This document shows positions 17,745 through 27,345 of a stretch of 64,000 nucleotides of DNA, in pieces (position 1 is the first letter of the stretch; each line of letters begins with the position of its first letter). Below the pieces are notes generated by a model. That model saw only the letters and a program-made list of their open reading frames with translations. It ran no database searches and was not told the origin of the DNA. The stretch comes from an uncultured Bacteroidales bacterium (GTDB lineage Bacteria > Bacteroidota > Bacteroidia > Bacteroidales > F082): contig CAJOEZ010000009.1 of NCBI GenBank assembly GCA_905233685.1, positions 186,001-250,000 on the forward strand, written 5' to 3'. A program made the position numbers and the translations under genes.

Positions 17745-19341
17745 ACACCCCAAATTGCTGCGGCGGGAAGGGCTGGTTCAGCGAAGCCGCGATGCCCAAA
17801 GCGAGGATCTTGCGTGTGTCCATCGGGTCAATGATGCCGTCATCCCAAAGGCGGGCGGTGCTGTAGAACGCCGAACCTTCGTAGTCGTATTTGGCTAAAA
17901 TTTCTTTTTTCAGTTGAGCAATTTCATCGGTCGGGACTTCAAGGCCTTTGTATTTGTACTGGTCTTCCTTGACCGTGGCCAAAACGCTGGCCGCCTGCTC
18001 GCCGCCCATGACGGAGATTTTGGCGTTGGGCCACATGAACAACAACCTCGGACTGTAAGCTCGACCCGCCATGCCATAGTTGCCCGCGCCAAACGACCCG
18101 CCGAAAATGACCGTGAACTTGGGCACATTGGCGTTGCTGACGGCATGTACCATCTTCGCGCCGTCCTTGGCGATGCCGCCCTGCTCGTACTGTTTGCCCA
18201 CCATGAAGCCCGTGATGTTCTGCAAAAACACCAACGGGATGTTGCGCTGGCAGCAAAGTTCGATGAAATGCGTGGCTTTCAATGCTGACTCTGAGAACAA
18301 TACGCCAAAGTTGGCAATGATACCGACTGGAAAGCCCATCAGATGCGCGAAACCGCAAACGATGGTGGTGGCATAGCGCGACTTGAACTCCTGAAAACGG
18401 CTGCCATCGACAATGCGGGCGATGATTTCCCTTGGGTCCACGAGTTTGTGGAAGTCTATGGGCGCGAGGCCGTAAAGGTCGTGCGGGTCGTATAATGGTG
18501 CCTCAACGGGCAACATGTCCAACTTCTGGCGATGGCTTTTCTCCAAGGTCTTGAAGATGTTGCGGCAAATCTGCAAGGCGTGTTGGTCATTCTCAGCCAG
18601 ATGGTCGGCCACGCCTGACACGGAGGTGTGCATCTCGCCGCCGCCCAACTCTTCCGCCGTGACCACCTCACCCGTGGCGGCCTTCACCAACGGCGGACCA
18701 CCAAGGTAAATCGTGCCTTGGTTGCGCACGATGATGGTCTCGTCGCTCATGGCCGGAACGTAAGCACCGCCAGCGGTACACATTCCCATCACGATGGCGA
18801 TTTGCGGGATGCCCATGGCCGACATACGCGCTTGGTTGTAGAAGAACCGCCCGAAATGGTCGCGGTCGGGGAAGACCGTGTCTTGCTCGGGGAGGAACGC
18901 GCCGCCGCTGTCGACCATGTAGACGCAGGGTAGGTGGTTTTCCATCGCAATCTCTTGGGCGCGAAGGTGTTTCTTCACCGTGTATTGCATATAGGTGCCG
19001 CCTTTCACGGTGGCATCGTTGGCCACGATGACCGCCTCTCTGCCTTGAATTACCCCGATGCCGGTGATGATGCCTGCCGAGGGGAAGTCGTTGTTATAGG
19101 TGCCGTAGGCCGCCATTGGCGACAATTCAAGGAACGGCGTGTTCGGGTCGATGAGCAGGTCGATGCGCTCGCGAGCCAGCAGTTTGTTGCGTTTCTTATG
19201 TTTGGCCACGGCACTTTCGCCGCCGCCCTGCATGGAGGCCGACATCGCCTCGCGGTATTGTGCCATCAGCGCGAGGAAGTTCTTCTCGTTCTGCTTAAAC
19301 TCCTCGGAGTCGGTGCGTATGTTTGATTTTAGAATTTGCAT
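17734..19341 (-). CDS. Biotin-dependent acyl-CoA carboxylase beta subunit (methylcrotonyl-CoA carboxylase-like)
   Basis: A 535-residue carboxyltransferase with two crotonase-like halves. The block [18 protein letters not shown], then [17 protein letters not shown], is characteristic of methylcrotonyl-CoA carboxylase beta rather than the shorter-motif propionyl-CoA/MmdA type also present here (36327-37886). It would carboxylate a branched or medium acyl-CoA, as in leucine degradation, using a biotinylated alpha subunit. No biotin carboxylase/carrier gene adjoins it, so the alpha subunit must be encoded elsewhere. Substrate assignment is inference from motif resemblance. Its promoter element is at 19362-19369. 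Confidence 0.85.
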   Translation of the reverse strand: MQILKSNIRTDSEEFKQNEKNFLALMAQYREAMSASMQGGGESAVAKHKKRNKLLARERIDLLIDPNTPFLELSPMAAYGTYNNDFPSAGIITGIGVIQGREAVIVANDATVKGGTYMQYTVKKHLRAQEIAMENHLPCVYMVDSGGAFLPEQDTVFPDRDHFGRFFYNQARMSAMGIPQIAIVMGMCTAGGAYVPAMSDETIIVRNQGTIYLGGPPLVKAATGEVVTAEELGGGEMHTSVSGVADHLAENDQHALQICRNIFKTLEKSHRQKLDMLPVEAPLYDPHDLYGLAPIDFHKLVDPREIIARIVDGSRFQEFKSRYATTIVCGFAHLMGFPVGIIANFGVLFSESALKATHFIELCCQRNIPLVFLQNITGFMVGKQYEQGGIAKDGAKMVHAVSNANVPKFTVIFGGSFGAGNYGMAGRAYSPRLLFMWPNAKISVMGGEQAASVLATVKEDQYKYKGLEVPTDEIAQLKKEILAKYDYEGSAFYSTARLWDDGIIDPMDTRKILALGIAASLNQPFPPQQFGVFRM

Positions 19342-19361
19342 ATTGTCTGTTTAGGAGTATG

Positions 19362-19369
19362 CAAAAGTA
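19362..19369 (-). promoter_or_regulatory. -7 element (TACTTTTG on minus strand) for the acyl-CoA carboxylase gene
   Basis: The plus strand reads CAAAAGTA, 20 nt upstream of the start at 19341. Confidence 0.55.
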
Positions 19370-19410
19370 CAAAAAGTTGGTTAAACAATGCTTTGGAGCG
19401 AATAATTTGC

Positions 19411-19418
19411 TAATTTTG
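19411..19418 (+). promoter_or_regulatory. -7 element (TAATTTTG) for tyrS
   Basis: It lies 21 nt before the tyrS ATG at 19440, divergent from the carboxylase promoter. Confidence 0.6.
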
Positions 19419-19439
19419 CGCCCTCAAAAACAACAATAG

Positions 19440-20738
19440 ATGAAGAATTTTGTCGAAGAACTCCGCTGGCGCGGAATGTTGGCACAAATCATGCCAGGAA
19501 CGGAAGAACTCCTCCAAAGAGAAATGGTAACAGCTTACCTCGGCACCGACCCGACCGCCGACTCCTTACATATCGGTCATTTATGCGGCATCATGATGCT
19601 CCGCCATCTGCAACGCTGCGGCCACAAGCCCATCATTTTGGTGGGCGGTGCCACGGGCATGATTGGCGACCCCTCTGGCAAGAGCCAAGAGCGTAACTTA
19701 CTGAATGAAGAGACGTTGCGCCACAACCAAGAGTGCATTAAGAAACAGGTGGCCAAGTTCCTTGACTTCGATTCAAAAGAGGCCAACGCCGCCGAGTTGG
19801 TGAACAACTACGACTGGATGAAGGACTTCACTTTCCTCGACTTCGCGCGCGAGGTGGGCAAGCACATCACCGTGAACTACATGATGGCCAAGGACAGCGT
19901 GCAGCAGCGCCTCAACGGCACCGCCCGCGACGGCTTGAGCTTCACTGAGTTTACCTACCAACTGCTGCAAGGCTACGACTTTCTCTGGCTCTACCAGCAC
20001 AAAAACTGCAAACTGCAGTTGGGTGGCAACGACCAATGGGGCAACATCACCACGGGCACAGAGCTGATTCGCCGCACTTTAGGCTTTGAAAACGAGGCCT
20101 TTGCGCTGACTTGCCCGCTCATCACCAAGGCCGACGGCAAGAAGTTCGGCAAGACCGAAAGCGGCAATATCTGGCTCGACCCAAAACGCACCACGCCTTA
20201 CAAATTCTACCAGTTCTGGCTCAACGTCAGCGACGAGGACGCTGAGAAATACATCAAAATTTTCACCTCGTTAGATAAAGAAACCATCGATGCCCTCATT
20301 GAGGAGCACAAGAAAGACCCAGGATTGCGTGTGTTGCAAAAACGCTTGGCACAAGAAGTTACCGTGATGGTCCACTCGCAGGAAGCCTTGGATGCCGCCA
20401 TTGAGGCCTCCAATATCCTTTTCGGCAAGGCCACCAAGGACGCTTTGGAGAAACTTGACGAGGAAACTTTCCTTGACGTTTTCGAAGGTGTGCCACAAGA
20501 GCACATTGCACGCACTGACCTCGAAGCCGGCCTCCCGATTGTCGACTTTTTGGCCGTGAACACGCAAATCTTCCCCTCGAAGAACGAGGCCCGCAAAATG
20601 ACGCAGGCTAACGGCGTGAGCGTCAACAAGGAAAAGGTCACTTTGGACAAAGTGATGACTCCTGCCGACCTTATTGACGGGAAGTATATTCTCGTGCAGA
20701 AAGGCAAGAAGAATTATTATTTGGTGGTAGTGGAATAA
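19440..20738 (+). CDS. tyrS: Tyrosyl-tRNA synthetase
   Basis: A 432-residue class I aminoacyl-tRNA synthetase that charges tRNA-Tyr. It has the HIGH motif ([13 protein letters not shown], about residues 42-54), the KMSKS equivalent KFGKT (about 234-238) and tyrosine-pocket blocks such as [13 protein letters not shown]-terminal S4-like RNA-binding domain follows ([18 protein letters not shown]). Length and order match bacterial TyrS. It is monocistronic as far as can be seen, with its own promoter and a hairpin after the stop shared with the convergent amidase gene. Confidence 0.95.
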   Translation: MKNFVEELRWRGMLAQIMPGTEELLQREMVTAYLGTDPTADSLHIGHLCGIMMLRHLQRCGHKPIILVGGATGMIGDPSGKSQERNLLNEETLRHNQECIKKQVAKFLDFDSKEANAAELVNNYDWMKDFTFLDFAREVGKHITVNYMMAKDSVQQRLNGTARDGLSFTEFTYQLLQGYDFLWLYQHKNCKLQLGGNDQWGNITTGTELIRRTLGFENEAFALTCPLITKADGKKFGKTESGNIWLDPKRTTPYKFYQFWLNVSDEDAEKYIKIFTSLDKETIDALIEEHKKDPGLRVLQKRLAQEVTVMVHSQEALDAAIEASNILFGKATKDALEKLDEETFLDVFEGVPQEHIARTDLEAGLPIVDFLAVNTQIFPSKNEARKMTQANGVSVNKEKVTLDKVMTPADLIDGKYILVQKGKKNYYLVVVE

Positions 20739-20746
20739 ACTCGATT

Positions 20747-20787
20747 CACGTATAGGGCTGTCATACTATCTATGGCAGCCCTACGTG
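20747..20787. terminator. Hairpin between convergent tyrS and amidase genes
   Basis: CACGTATAGGGCTG(T) pairs with CAGCCCTACGTG with one bulge, around a loop of about 12 nt. It sits exactly between the two stop codons but lacks a strong T tract, so terminator activity is likely but unproven. Confidence 0.5.
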
Positions 20788-20789
20788 TA

Positions 20790-21908
20790 TCACTTCTTCA
20801 GTGCCTCCTCAGCCTGTTTGACGGTACCCCGCTCGCCATTGATGAAAGCAATGACAAAGGCATCCTTGAAACCTAAGTTGCGCACCTCGTTCTGTCGGGC
20901 TACGGCTTCGGCCTTGGTCTGAAAACGGCCAGAAGTGTAGCGGAATGCGCCGTTGTATTCGTAAACCTCCACTTCCTTCACGCCCTTGAAAGCCTTGTCA
21001 GTGACAGGCACTTTCTTATCCAAAGTGGAGAACTGCACGGTGAAATAAGTGTCCTTGTTGCCGCTTTGGGCTGGCTTTGTGTCGGTACTAGCGGCAGGCT
21101 TATCGGCGGGTTTCGGTGCAACGTGGTTCTCTGACTCAAATTCGCGCTTGTATTCCTCGAAGGCGCGATAGAGTGCCAAAGCCATCTGCGTCTGGCCTTT
21201 CTCGCTGTTGAGGAACTGCTCCTCCTTCGCGTTGTTGATGAAGCCCAACTCAACCAAGATGCTTGGCATGGAGGTCTTCCAAAGCACCAGAAAACCAGCC
21301 TGTTGCACTCCCCTGTCGTGGCGACCCACCTTGTTGGCGAACTGCTTCTGCACCTTGTCAGCAAGGTCGAGGCTCTGGCTTTGATAGAGGCTCTGTGTGA
21401 GCGAGAACAGAATATAGGCTTCGGTACTGTTGGGGTCGAAGTTATCGTAGGCATCGGTGTTGTCTTCAAGCAAAATAGCCGCGTTTTCCTTCTTAGCCAC
21501 AGCGAGGTTCTTCTCGTTTTTCGACTCACCCATGACGAAGGTCTCCGCGCCTTTGGCCGTGGTGGTGCCTTCGGTGGAGTTGCAGTGGATGGAGATGAAC
21601 ACATCGGCGTTGTTGCGGTTGGCAATAGCCGCGCGCTCGCTCAGTTCGACGAACTTGTCGGTCTTGCGTGTGTAGATTACCTTCACGTCGGGCAGGTTTT
21701 CCTCGATGTAGGCACCCAGTTTCTTCGCCACGGTCAGATTGATGGCCTTTTCGGTAGTGAGCGAGCCTAAAGCGCCCGTGTCCTTGCCGCCATGTCCGGC
21801 ATCAATGACCACGGTTTGTATTTTTTCGCCCTTTTGGGCAAAAGTGAACAAAGGCGCCAGAAAAAGCAGCGCGAAAACACCAAATCGGAAAATCTTTCGT
21901 TCTATCAT
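20790..21908 (-). CDS. N-acetylmuramoyl-L-alanine amidase (Amidase_3) with SPOR-like C terminus
   Basis: 372 residues. A signal peptide ends at TFAQ, followed by a zinc-dependent Amidase_3 domain (about residues 32-245) with metal ligands in IDAGHGGKD and SIHCNS and the catalytic Glu in LVELGFINN. A Pro/Lys-rich linker leads to a SPOR-like domain (YFTVQFSTLDKKVP through RNLGFKDAFVIAF), which binds denuded septal glycan. It cleaves the amide bond between MurNAc and L-Ala during daughter-cell separation or remodelling. It is divergent from the LptD-like gene, and their promoter elements lie in an interlocked arrangement. Confidence 0.9.
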   Translation of the reverse strand: MIERKIFRFGVFALLFLAPLFTFAQKGEKIQTVVIDAGHGGKDTGALGSLTTEKAINLTVAKKLGAYIEENLPDVKVIYTRKTDKFVELSERAAIANRNNADVFISIHCNSTEGTTTAKGAETFVMGESKNEKNLAVAKKENAAILLEDNTDAYDNFDPNSTEAYILFSLTQSLYQSQSLDLADKVQKQFANKVGRHDRGVQQAGFLVLWKTSMPSILVELGFINNAKEEQFLNSEKGQTQMALALYRAFEEYKREFESENHVAPKPADKPAASTDTKPAQSGNKDTYFTVQFSTLDKKVPVTDKAFKGVKEVEVYEYNGAFRYTSGRFQTKAEAVARQNEVRNLGFKDAFVIAFINGERGTVKQAEEALKK

Positions 21909-21941
21909 GTTGAGTTCGTTTATTTATGCGCGAAGAAAAGC

Positions 21942-21949
21942 TATCTTTG
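21942..21949 (+). promoter_or_regulatory. -7 element (TATCTTTG) for the LptD-like gene
   Basis: It lies 37 nt before the proposed TTG start at 21987. Confidence 0.55.
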
Positions 21950-21966
21950 CAGCGGATTTCGACCGA

Positions 21967-21974
21967 CAAAAGTA
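21967..21974 (-). promoter_or_regulatory. -7 element (TACTTTTG on minus strand) for the amidase gene
   Basis: The plus strand reads CAAAAGTA. It lies downstream of the opposing LptD promoter element, so the two transcripts would overlap at their 5' ends. Confidence 0.5.
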
Positions 21975-21986
21975 ATTGTTTTCGTC

Positions 21987-24893
21987 TTGACAAAACGCAC
22001 AAACCATAGGAAATATTTTACAACAGCGGCTTTTTGCCTGTTGGCGGCTTTGGCGTTGTTGTTCTATGGCTGTAAGCAAATGGCTCATATTGAAAAAGAT
22101 ACATATGGAATCGAGACCATTGAGGCCGATACCATCGCAACACCCGCCATTGAGCCGAAACGCATCCAAGACACGATTACCATTGTTTCAGATCCTATCG
22201 TGAACGACACTTTACCGCCTTTCATCGTCGACAGCCTTCCTATGGCTGATAGCCTTCGTTTCCCATTGGACAGCCTCGCCTTGCCCGACAGCCTGCGAAT
22301 GCCGTTGGACAGCCTTTCTGTCGCGGATTCGCTGCGTTTCGACAGCTTGAAACCCACAATCAAGAAGCCCCTTCCGAAACGTTCCTCCTCGGCCATTGAG
22401 ACACAGGTCATCTGCTCTGCCACCGACTCGGTTTGGCGCGACCTGAACCGCAAGAAAATCTTCTATTTCGGTAACGCTGAGGCCAAATACGACGACATCA
22501 ACCTGACGGCAGCTTGCCTCGAATTCGACCTTGAGACCAGCACCTGCCGCGCATACGGTGTCGTCGATTCGTTGGGCAAGCCACAAGGACGGCCCGTCTT
22601 CAAGCAAGGCGAATCAACCTTTGAAGCGGTGGAAATGCTTTACAACTTCAAGTCGAAGAAAGGCGTTATCACCAAGGTGTGGACCGAAGAACAAGGCGGT
22701 TATCTGCACGGCGAGCGCGTCAAGCGCATGGACGACAACAGCATCAACATCAAATCGGGCGGCTACACCACTTGCGATTTGAAAGACCATCCGCACTATC
22801 AGTTCAAGTTTACCAAGGCCAAAGTCATCCCCGACGACAAAATCGTCACCGGCCCGATTTACATGACCATCGCCGACGTGCCACTGCCGCTTGCTTTGCC
22901 TTTCGCTTTGATTCCCAACACAAAAGGCAAGAAATCGGGCCTTATCCTCCCGACCTACGGCGAGTCGGCCAACCGAGGCTTTTACCTTGAAAACGGCGGT
23001 TATTACTGGGCCATCAACGACAGCTACGACCTGCAAGTGTTGGGCGACATCTACACACGCGGCTCGTGGGGCATCAAACCGACTTTCCGCTACAACAAGC
23101 GCTACAAGTTCAACGGATCGCTAGCTTTGGGCTTCGCTGTCAACAAGGTAGGCACGAAGGGCGCGGCCGACTACGAGGAAAGTAACGACTTTAAAATCCA
23201 GTGGACCCACAAGCAAGACCCCAAATCGCATCCACGCAACAACTTCTCAGCCGACGTGAACATCGTCAGCTCCAACTTCAACAAATACAACGCCCAAACC
23301 ATCAGCGACCAGCTGAGCAACACCTTCCAGTCGAGCATCAGCTACCAGACCAACTTCGCCGGCAAGGTCTACCTCACCCTCAACGCCAACCACAGCCAAA
23401 ACACGCTGACACACCAAGTGACCGCCTCGTTGCCTGAGCTCACCGTGAACGTCAACACCTTCTACCCATTACAGAAGGTCGGCAAAACGGGCAAAAAACG
23501 CTGGTACCAAAGCCTGAGCATGAGCTACACGCTGAACGGAAAGGCCTACATCAACGGGGTGGACAGCGTGCTGTTCCAGGGCTTCAGCGACGACTTCGGT
23601 TCGTGGGCCAAATACTTTTTCCGCGACCAAGTGCAAACAGGCATCTCGCACAGGATGCCCATCAGCGCGACCATCAAACTGCTCAAGCATTTCTCATGGA
23701 CCAACTCCATCGGGCTCAATGACTACATGTACTTCAAGCACGTCGAGCAGCAATGGATCAACGACTCCGACTCGACGGGGCACGTGCAAACCGACACCAT
23801 CCACGGCTTCCGCAACCTCGTTGACTTCAACGTAACCACCAAACTGACCACCAAGATTTATGGCATGAAGAGCTTCGGCCACGGCCCTATCCGCGCCATC
23901 CGGCATGTCTTCACGCCTGAAATCGGCTTCACCTACCGCCCCGACTTCGGCGACCCGAAATGGGGCGTCTACGGCTATTACATCGACGGCAACGGCGAGG
24001 AAAAGAGCTACAACAAGTTTCCCGGCGCCCTTTACGGCACGCCCTCGCAAACCCAACAAGGCCTGCTGACCTACAGTTTCGGCAACAACTTGGAAATCAA
24101 GGTGCCATCGAAGAGCGACACCATCACAGGGGTGAAGAAAATCCCGATTCTGGAGTCATTCACCATTTCGGGCAATTATGACATCACCAAAGACTCCCTC
24201 AACTTCTCACCCATCTCTATCAGCGGGCGCACGACCTTGTTCAAGAAACTAGGCATCAGCTACAACAGCACTTGGGACCTTTACGCCGCCGACGGGATGG
24301 GCCGCCGCATCAACCGATTCGAAGTCCTCGAAAGCGGGAAACTGTTCCGCAAAACCGGCTCATCGTGGCGCTTTAGCCTGAGCTATAGCTTCAGCCAAAA
24401 CGACTTCAAGAAGCTGAAAGGACAGAAAGGCAGCCAGGAGTTGCGCGACGAAATCAACGACAATGCGCGGCGGTCAGGCAATTTCGACCCTGACGAGCTG
24501 AACGAAATCTTGGGCAATCCCAACGCCTATATCGACTGGACCACGCCTTGGTCGGTTTCACTCAGCTATAACCTAACTTACACGACCTCAATCGCCTACG
24601 CCGAAATCATGGGCATCGCCACCAACACTTATGTTCACACCATCGGCCTCAACGGCGACATCAGCATCACGCCCAAGTGGAAGTTCACCTTCTCGACGGG
24701 TTGGGACTTCGTCAACAACACCCTCAGCTACACCAACCTCAGCGTCTACCGCGACCTGCACTGCTGGGAGATGCGCTTCAACTGGATTCCCATCGGCAGC
24801 TACAAGAGCTGGAACTTCACCATCAACGTGAAGTCGCAGGCCTTAAAGGACCTGAAGTATGAGAAGAAGAAGGATTACCGAGATAATTATTAG
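21987..24893 (+). CDS. lptD: LptD/OstA-like outer-membrane LPS assembly protein
   Basis: I start at the TTG at 21987 (MTKRTNHRKYF), because it lies downstream of the promoter and gives an N-terminal hydrophobic segment ending LLFYGC; the open frame continues to 21792 through the amidase promoter. About 968 residues. A Ser/Asp/Leu-rich linker (about 80-120) precedes an OstA/LptA-like jellyroll (VWRDLNRKKIFYFGNAEAKY, YTTCDLKDHPHYQF), then a long beta-barrel region rich in aromatic residues ending RDNY. LptD inserts LPS into the outer leaflet. The non-ATG start and the possible lipoprotein Cys are uncertain. LptE is not in the window. Confidence 0.85.
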   Translation: MTKRTNHRKYFTTAAFCLLAALALLFYGCKQMAHIEKDTYGIETIEADTIATPAIEPKRIQDTITIVSDPIVNDTLPPFIVDSLPMADSLRFPLDSLALPDSLRMPLDSLSVADSLRFDSLKPTIKKPLPKRSSSAIETQVICSATDSVWRDLNRKKIFYFGNAEAKYDDINLTAACLEFDLETSTCRAYGVVDSLGKPQGRPVFKQGESTFEAVEMLYNFKSKKGVITKVWTEEQGGYLHGERVKRMDDNSINIKSGGYTTCDLKDHPHYQFKFTKAKVIPDDKIVTGPIYMTIADVPLPLALPFALIPNTKGKKSGLILPTYGESANRGFYLENGGYYWAINDSYDLQVLGDIYTRGSWGIKPTFRYNKRYKFNGSLALGFAVNKVGTKGAADYEESNDFKIQWTHKQDPKSHPRNNFSADVNIVSSNFNKYNAQTISDQLSNTFQSSISYQTNFAGKVYLTLNANHSQNTLTHQVTASLPELTVNVNTFYPLQKVGKTGKKRWYQSLSMSYTLNGKAYINGVDSVLFQGFSDDFGSWAKYFFRDQVQTGISHRMPISATIKLLKHFSWTNSIGLNDYMYFKHVEQQWINDSDSTGHVQTDTIHGFRNLVDFNVTTKLTTKIYGMKSFGHGPIRAIRHVFTPEIGFTYRPDFGDPKWGVYGYYIDGNGEEKSYNKFPGALYGTPSQTQQGLLTYSFGNNLEIKVPSKSDTITGVKKIPILESFTISGNYDITKDSLNFSPISISGRTTLFKKLGISYNSTWDLYAADGMGRRINRFEVLESGKLFRKTGSSWRFSLSYSFSQNDFKKLKGQKGSQELRDEINDNARRSGNFDPDELNEILGNPNAYIDWTTPWSVSLSYNLTYTTSIAYAEIMGIATNTYVHTIGLNGDISITPKWKFTFSTGWDFVNNTLSYTNLSVYRDLHCWEMRFNWIPIGSYKSWNFTINVKSQALKDLKYEKKKDYRDNY
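22228..22350 (+). repeat. Degenerate DSL-repeat linker in the LptD-like gene
   Basis: The encoded segment repeats Asp-Ser-Leu about every 7-8 residues (DSLPMADSLRFPLDSLALPD and onward). The DNA is repetitive around GACAGCCT and could slip during replication. Confidence 0.6.
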
Positions 24894-24970
24894 TTTAGAG
24901 TTGAAAGTTGAGAGTTTAGAGTCCGTTGTGAGTTGAGAGTTAGGAGTTAGGAGTGTGGAGTGTGGAGTTA
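24892..24970. repeat. Intergenic GAGTTGAGAGTT-type simple repeat
   Basis: Starting right after the lptD stop, the sequence iterates variants of GAGTT, AGAGTT and GGAGTGTG for about 80 bp. The rest of the gap to 25095 holds only a promoter element. Confidence 0.6.
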
Positions 24971-25057
24971 AAGCTCGCCCTGAAATCGAAGATTCTACGT
25001 GGTCAATGACACGAAGCTGTGAAAAACGATTAAACGCTCAACAATTAAACATTTTAT

Positions 25058-25065
25058 TATCTTTG
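25058..25065 (+). promoter_or_regulatory. -7 element (TATCTTTG) for the redoxin-like T9SS gene
   Basis: TATCTTTG lies 29 nt before the ATG at 25095. Confidence 0.55.
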
Positions 25066-25094
25066 CCCATTCAAACCATTTAAATTATTCGCTT

Positions 25095-26162
25095 ATGAAA
25101 AAACTTACTACCCTCTTTCTCGCGCTGGCCATTGGTTTTGGCCTGAAAGCGCAAAACTACGACCCGCAAGTGAGCATTTATGTCGACCAAGTGTTGGAGA
25201 CCGAGGTCACGGCCACCTTCACGCCCAATGAGGACTGCGCCTCCTACAGCTACATGCTAGCCACCGAAAGCGAAATCCAACAGTGGATGAGCATGACGGG
25301 ACTTGATCTGCCCGATTACCTCCACACCTACGGCTTCCCCGCTGAGGAGACCCTTTCGCACACCTTTAGTGCCTTGGAACCCAACACGGAATACATGATT
25401 TACGCTGTACCCGTCGACCTTGACGGCAACTTTGGCCCAGTCGCACAAGAGGCAGTGGTCACCACACCCGGCGGAAGCTCTGAAATCATCCCCGACTTCA
25501 CCGGGACCGACATCGACGGCAATGAAATTAACCTTTACAGCATCCTCGACGCGGGGCAGGCCGTGTTCATCAACTTCTTCCTTTACGGCGACCCGTACAG
25601 CGAACAGCCCATGACCGATGTCCTTGAAGCCTACCGTCTCTATGGCTGCAACCAGCACGACGTGTTTTTCATGGAAATCACGCCCAACGGCCACGATGAT
25701 GACTGCCGCATCTGGGTTGACCAGTTCGGCGTGGAATATCCCACCATCAGCCGTGACGGTGGCGGCAACACCATCGCGCAGGCCATCCCAGTGGGCCTCT
25801 ATCCCACCCTCATGCTCATCCGCCCCGACCACACCATCGCCGTGCGCGACATTTATCCGCCCACGTTGGAATACATCATCGATGCTTTTGAGAGCGAAAG
25901 CTATATGCAATATGAGTGCGAAGACGGCATTGAAGAAGCTGAGAATCAGCTCTTCACCCTTTTCCCGAATCCCGCCAACGAAAGCTTGACCTTGAAGGGC
26001 GAAAACCTCGGCACGGTGCGCGTCTACAATGTCCTCGGTCAGAAAGTCGATGAATTTGAGGCCAACGACACTGAAACCAATATCAACACAACTCGCTACG
26101 AGGATGGCGTTTATGTGGTTAAAGCTGGAGAGAAAATGATGAAGTTTGTGGTAAAACATTGA
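25095..26162 (+). CDS. T9SS sorting-domain protein with fibronectin-like and degenerate thioredoxin-like domains
   Basis: 355 residues. The signal peptide ends near LKAQ. Next comes a fibronectin-III-like region (about 25-135; FSALEPNTEYMIYAVPVD), then a TlpA/AhpC-like thioredoxin fold (about 145-275; IPDFTGTDIDGNEINLYS, VGLYPTLMLIRPD), then a type A sorting domain (FPNPANESLTLKG). Where redoxins have CxxC or a peroxidatic Cys, this reads YGDPYSEQPM with no Cys, so a redox function is doubtful. The cis-Pro neighbourhood (LYPT) is kept, so the fold is probably retained. A binding or structural role at the cell surface is an inference. Confidence 0.8.
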   Translation: MKKLTTLFLALAIGFGLKAQNYDPQVSIYVDQVLETEVTATFTPNEDCASYSYMLATESEIQQWMSMTGLDLPDYLHTYGFPAEETLSHTFSALEPNTEYMIYAVPVDLDGNFGPVAQEAVVTTPGGSSEIIPDFTGTDIDGNEINLYSILDAGQAVFINFFLYGDPYSEQPMTDVLEAYRLYGCNQHDVFFMEITPNGHDDDCRIWVDQFGVEYPTISRDGGGNTIAQAIPVGLYPTLMLIRPDHTIAVRDIYPPTLEYIIDAFESESYMQYECEDGIEEAENQLFTLFPNPANESLTLKGENLGTVRVYNVLGQKVDEFEANDTETNINTTRYEDGVYVVKAGEKMMKFVVKH

Positions 26163-26195
26163 TTAAATGCAAAAAGACGTTTCCCAAATACAATG

Positions 26196-26235
26196 AAAAA
26201 GAAGGGCTGCCCTTTGCAGGACAGCCCTTCTTTTT
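26196..26235. terminator. Bidirectional terminator between convergent genes
   Basis: AAAAAGAAGGGCTG (26196-26209) and CAGCCCTTCTTTTT (26222-26235) pair perfectly over 14 bp around a 12-nt loop. The A and T flanks suit both directions. Confidence 0.9.
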
Positions 26236-26255
26236 ACCCCAAAAACCGAAAAAGA

Positions 26256-26690
26256 TTATTTCTTCTTCAGCTTGCCCAAACGAGCAGTCACCTTATAGGT
26301 GGTCTTTGAGTAAAGGTCAGTGCCGAGAACCGGAGCGAAACGGTAGCTCTCCACTTGAGGATAAATCACGACATCGTAGCCGGGATTCTTCTTCATCAGG
26401 TCATACAGAGCGTAGTTGGCGCCCGTAGGAATGACGGCTCCAATGTAAGGAATAGCGGTGCCGAAAGCGGGAGTTTCACCGATTTCCGTGGTGCCGAAGG
26501 TGTGCTGCCAGTCAATCCAAAGCACACGGTAAACAGTGGCTTCACCGGTCACAGGGGCTGACAGGTCAAAATCGTTGGCGTAGAGTTCAACATAAGCGTT
26601 GGGCTCTCTCATGCTGTGGCGGTAAGTGTGGCAGCTTGACATGAACAACACTGCAATACCACAGATCAAAAACAGTCTGAATTTCTTCAT
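26256..26690 (-). CDS. Small lipoprotein of unknown function
   Basis: 144 residues. The signal ends in the lipobox FMSSC (Cys about 20). The mature part is a small mixed alpha/beta domain containing YVELYANDFDLSAPVTGEAT and YDVVIYPQVESYRFAP, similar in feel to Bacteroidales lipoproteins that describe trafficking or binding domains of unknown role. It ends in KLKKK. It converges on the redoxin-like gene with a shared terminator. The outer-membrane barrel gene 62 bp upstream is on the same strand and could be co-transcribed. Confidence 0.75.
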   Translation of the reverse strand: MKKFRLFLICGIAVLFMSSCHTYRHSMREPNAYVELYANDFDLSAPVTGEATVYRVLWIDWQHTFGTTEIGETPAFGTAIPYIGAVIPTGANYALYDLMKKNPGYDVVIYPQVESYRFAPVLGTDLYSKTTYKVTARLGKLKKK

Positions 26691-26751
26691 GATACTTAGA
26701 TTTTAGTTGATTAATTAATTATACGTATAACTTTTGTTATTGGGGTCATTG

Positions 26752-27315
26752 TTAATATTTGCCAGCCGAGAAGCTGATGTTGCCATAAATGGCATGGGTT
26801 GTGGCCACAGCACCGATTTCAATCCACGGGATGGGACGGAACATCAGGCCTGCGCCATAGTTGAAGTGGGGATAAATGTGTTCCTGAACATATTTGTGTA
26901 CAATTTTGCTGTGATCCGCAGTAACCGAGTTGGCGAGCGTTAAGCCTGTAGTTTCGTTGCTGTAGCCTACAATCGGGGTCACAAAGAGCCAAGACAACAC
27001 GGGAATCTGATAGCCCGCATTGATGGTAAGTGCGGTGTGGTCATGCCAGTCAGCAACCCCGACTTCATTAGAATTGCGATGCTCGGGGCCTTGGTAAATG
27101 AAATCAAGATAGACGCCGCCCACCGAAAGGCTAACGCCCCAACCGAAGTTGGCCAAATCGGTGTTCAAGCCGTTCCGCCCAAGCTGATAGCCCACCGAAC
27201 CCAGATTAAGGCCAACGGAAGCGCGTACATTGTTCGTAAAATCGAACCACTGGGCTTTGGCACTGCCAACCGTAAAAGCCAGCAACGCTAACAGAGTCAG
27301 TGATTTCTTTTTCAT
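26752..27315 (-). CDS. Small outer-membrane beta-barrel-like protein
   Basis: I choose the ATG at 27315 (MKKKSLTLLALLAF), giving 187 residues; the longer open frame adds 39 residues that would mask the signal peptide. After cleavage near AKAQ the protein shows alternating hydrophobic/polar strands (GVSLSVGGVYLDFIYQG, LFVTPIVGYSN) and ends with an aromatic residue (SAGKY), typical of a small outer-membrane barrel. A -7 element sits at 27346-27353. Function unknown. Confidence 0.75.
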   Translation of the reverse strand: MKKKSLTLLALLAFTVGSAKAQWFDFTNNVRASVGLNLGSVGYQLGRNGLNTDLANFGWGVSLSVGGVYLDFIYQGPEHRNSNEVGVADWHDHTALTINAGYQIPVLSWLFVTPIVGYSNETTGLTLANSVTADHSKIVHKYVQEHIYPHFNYGAGLMFRPIPWIEIGAVATTHAIYGNISFSAGKY

Positions 27316-27345
27316 AACAAATGGTTTTGATATAGATTTAGGCTG

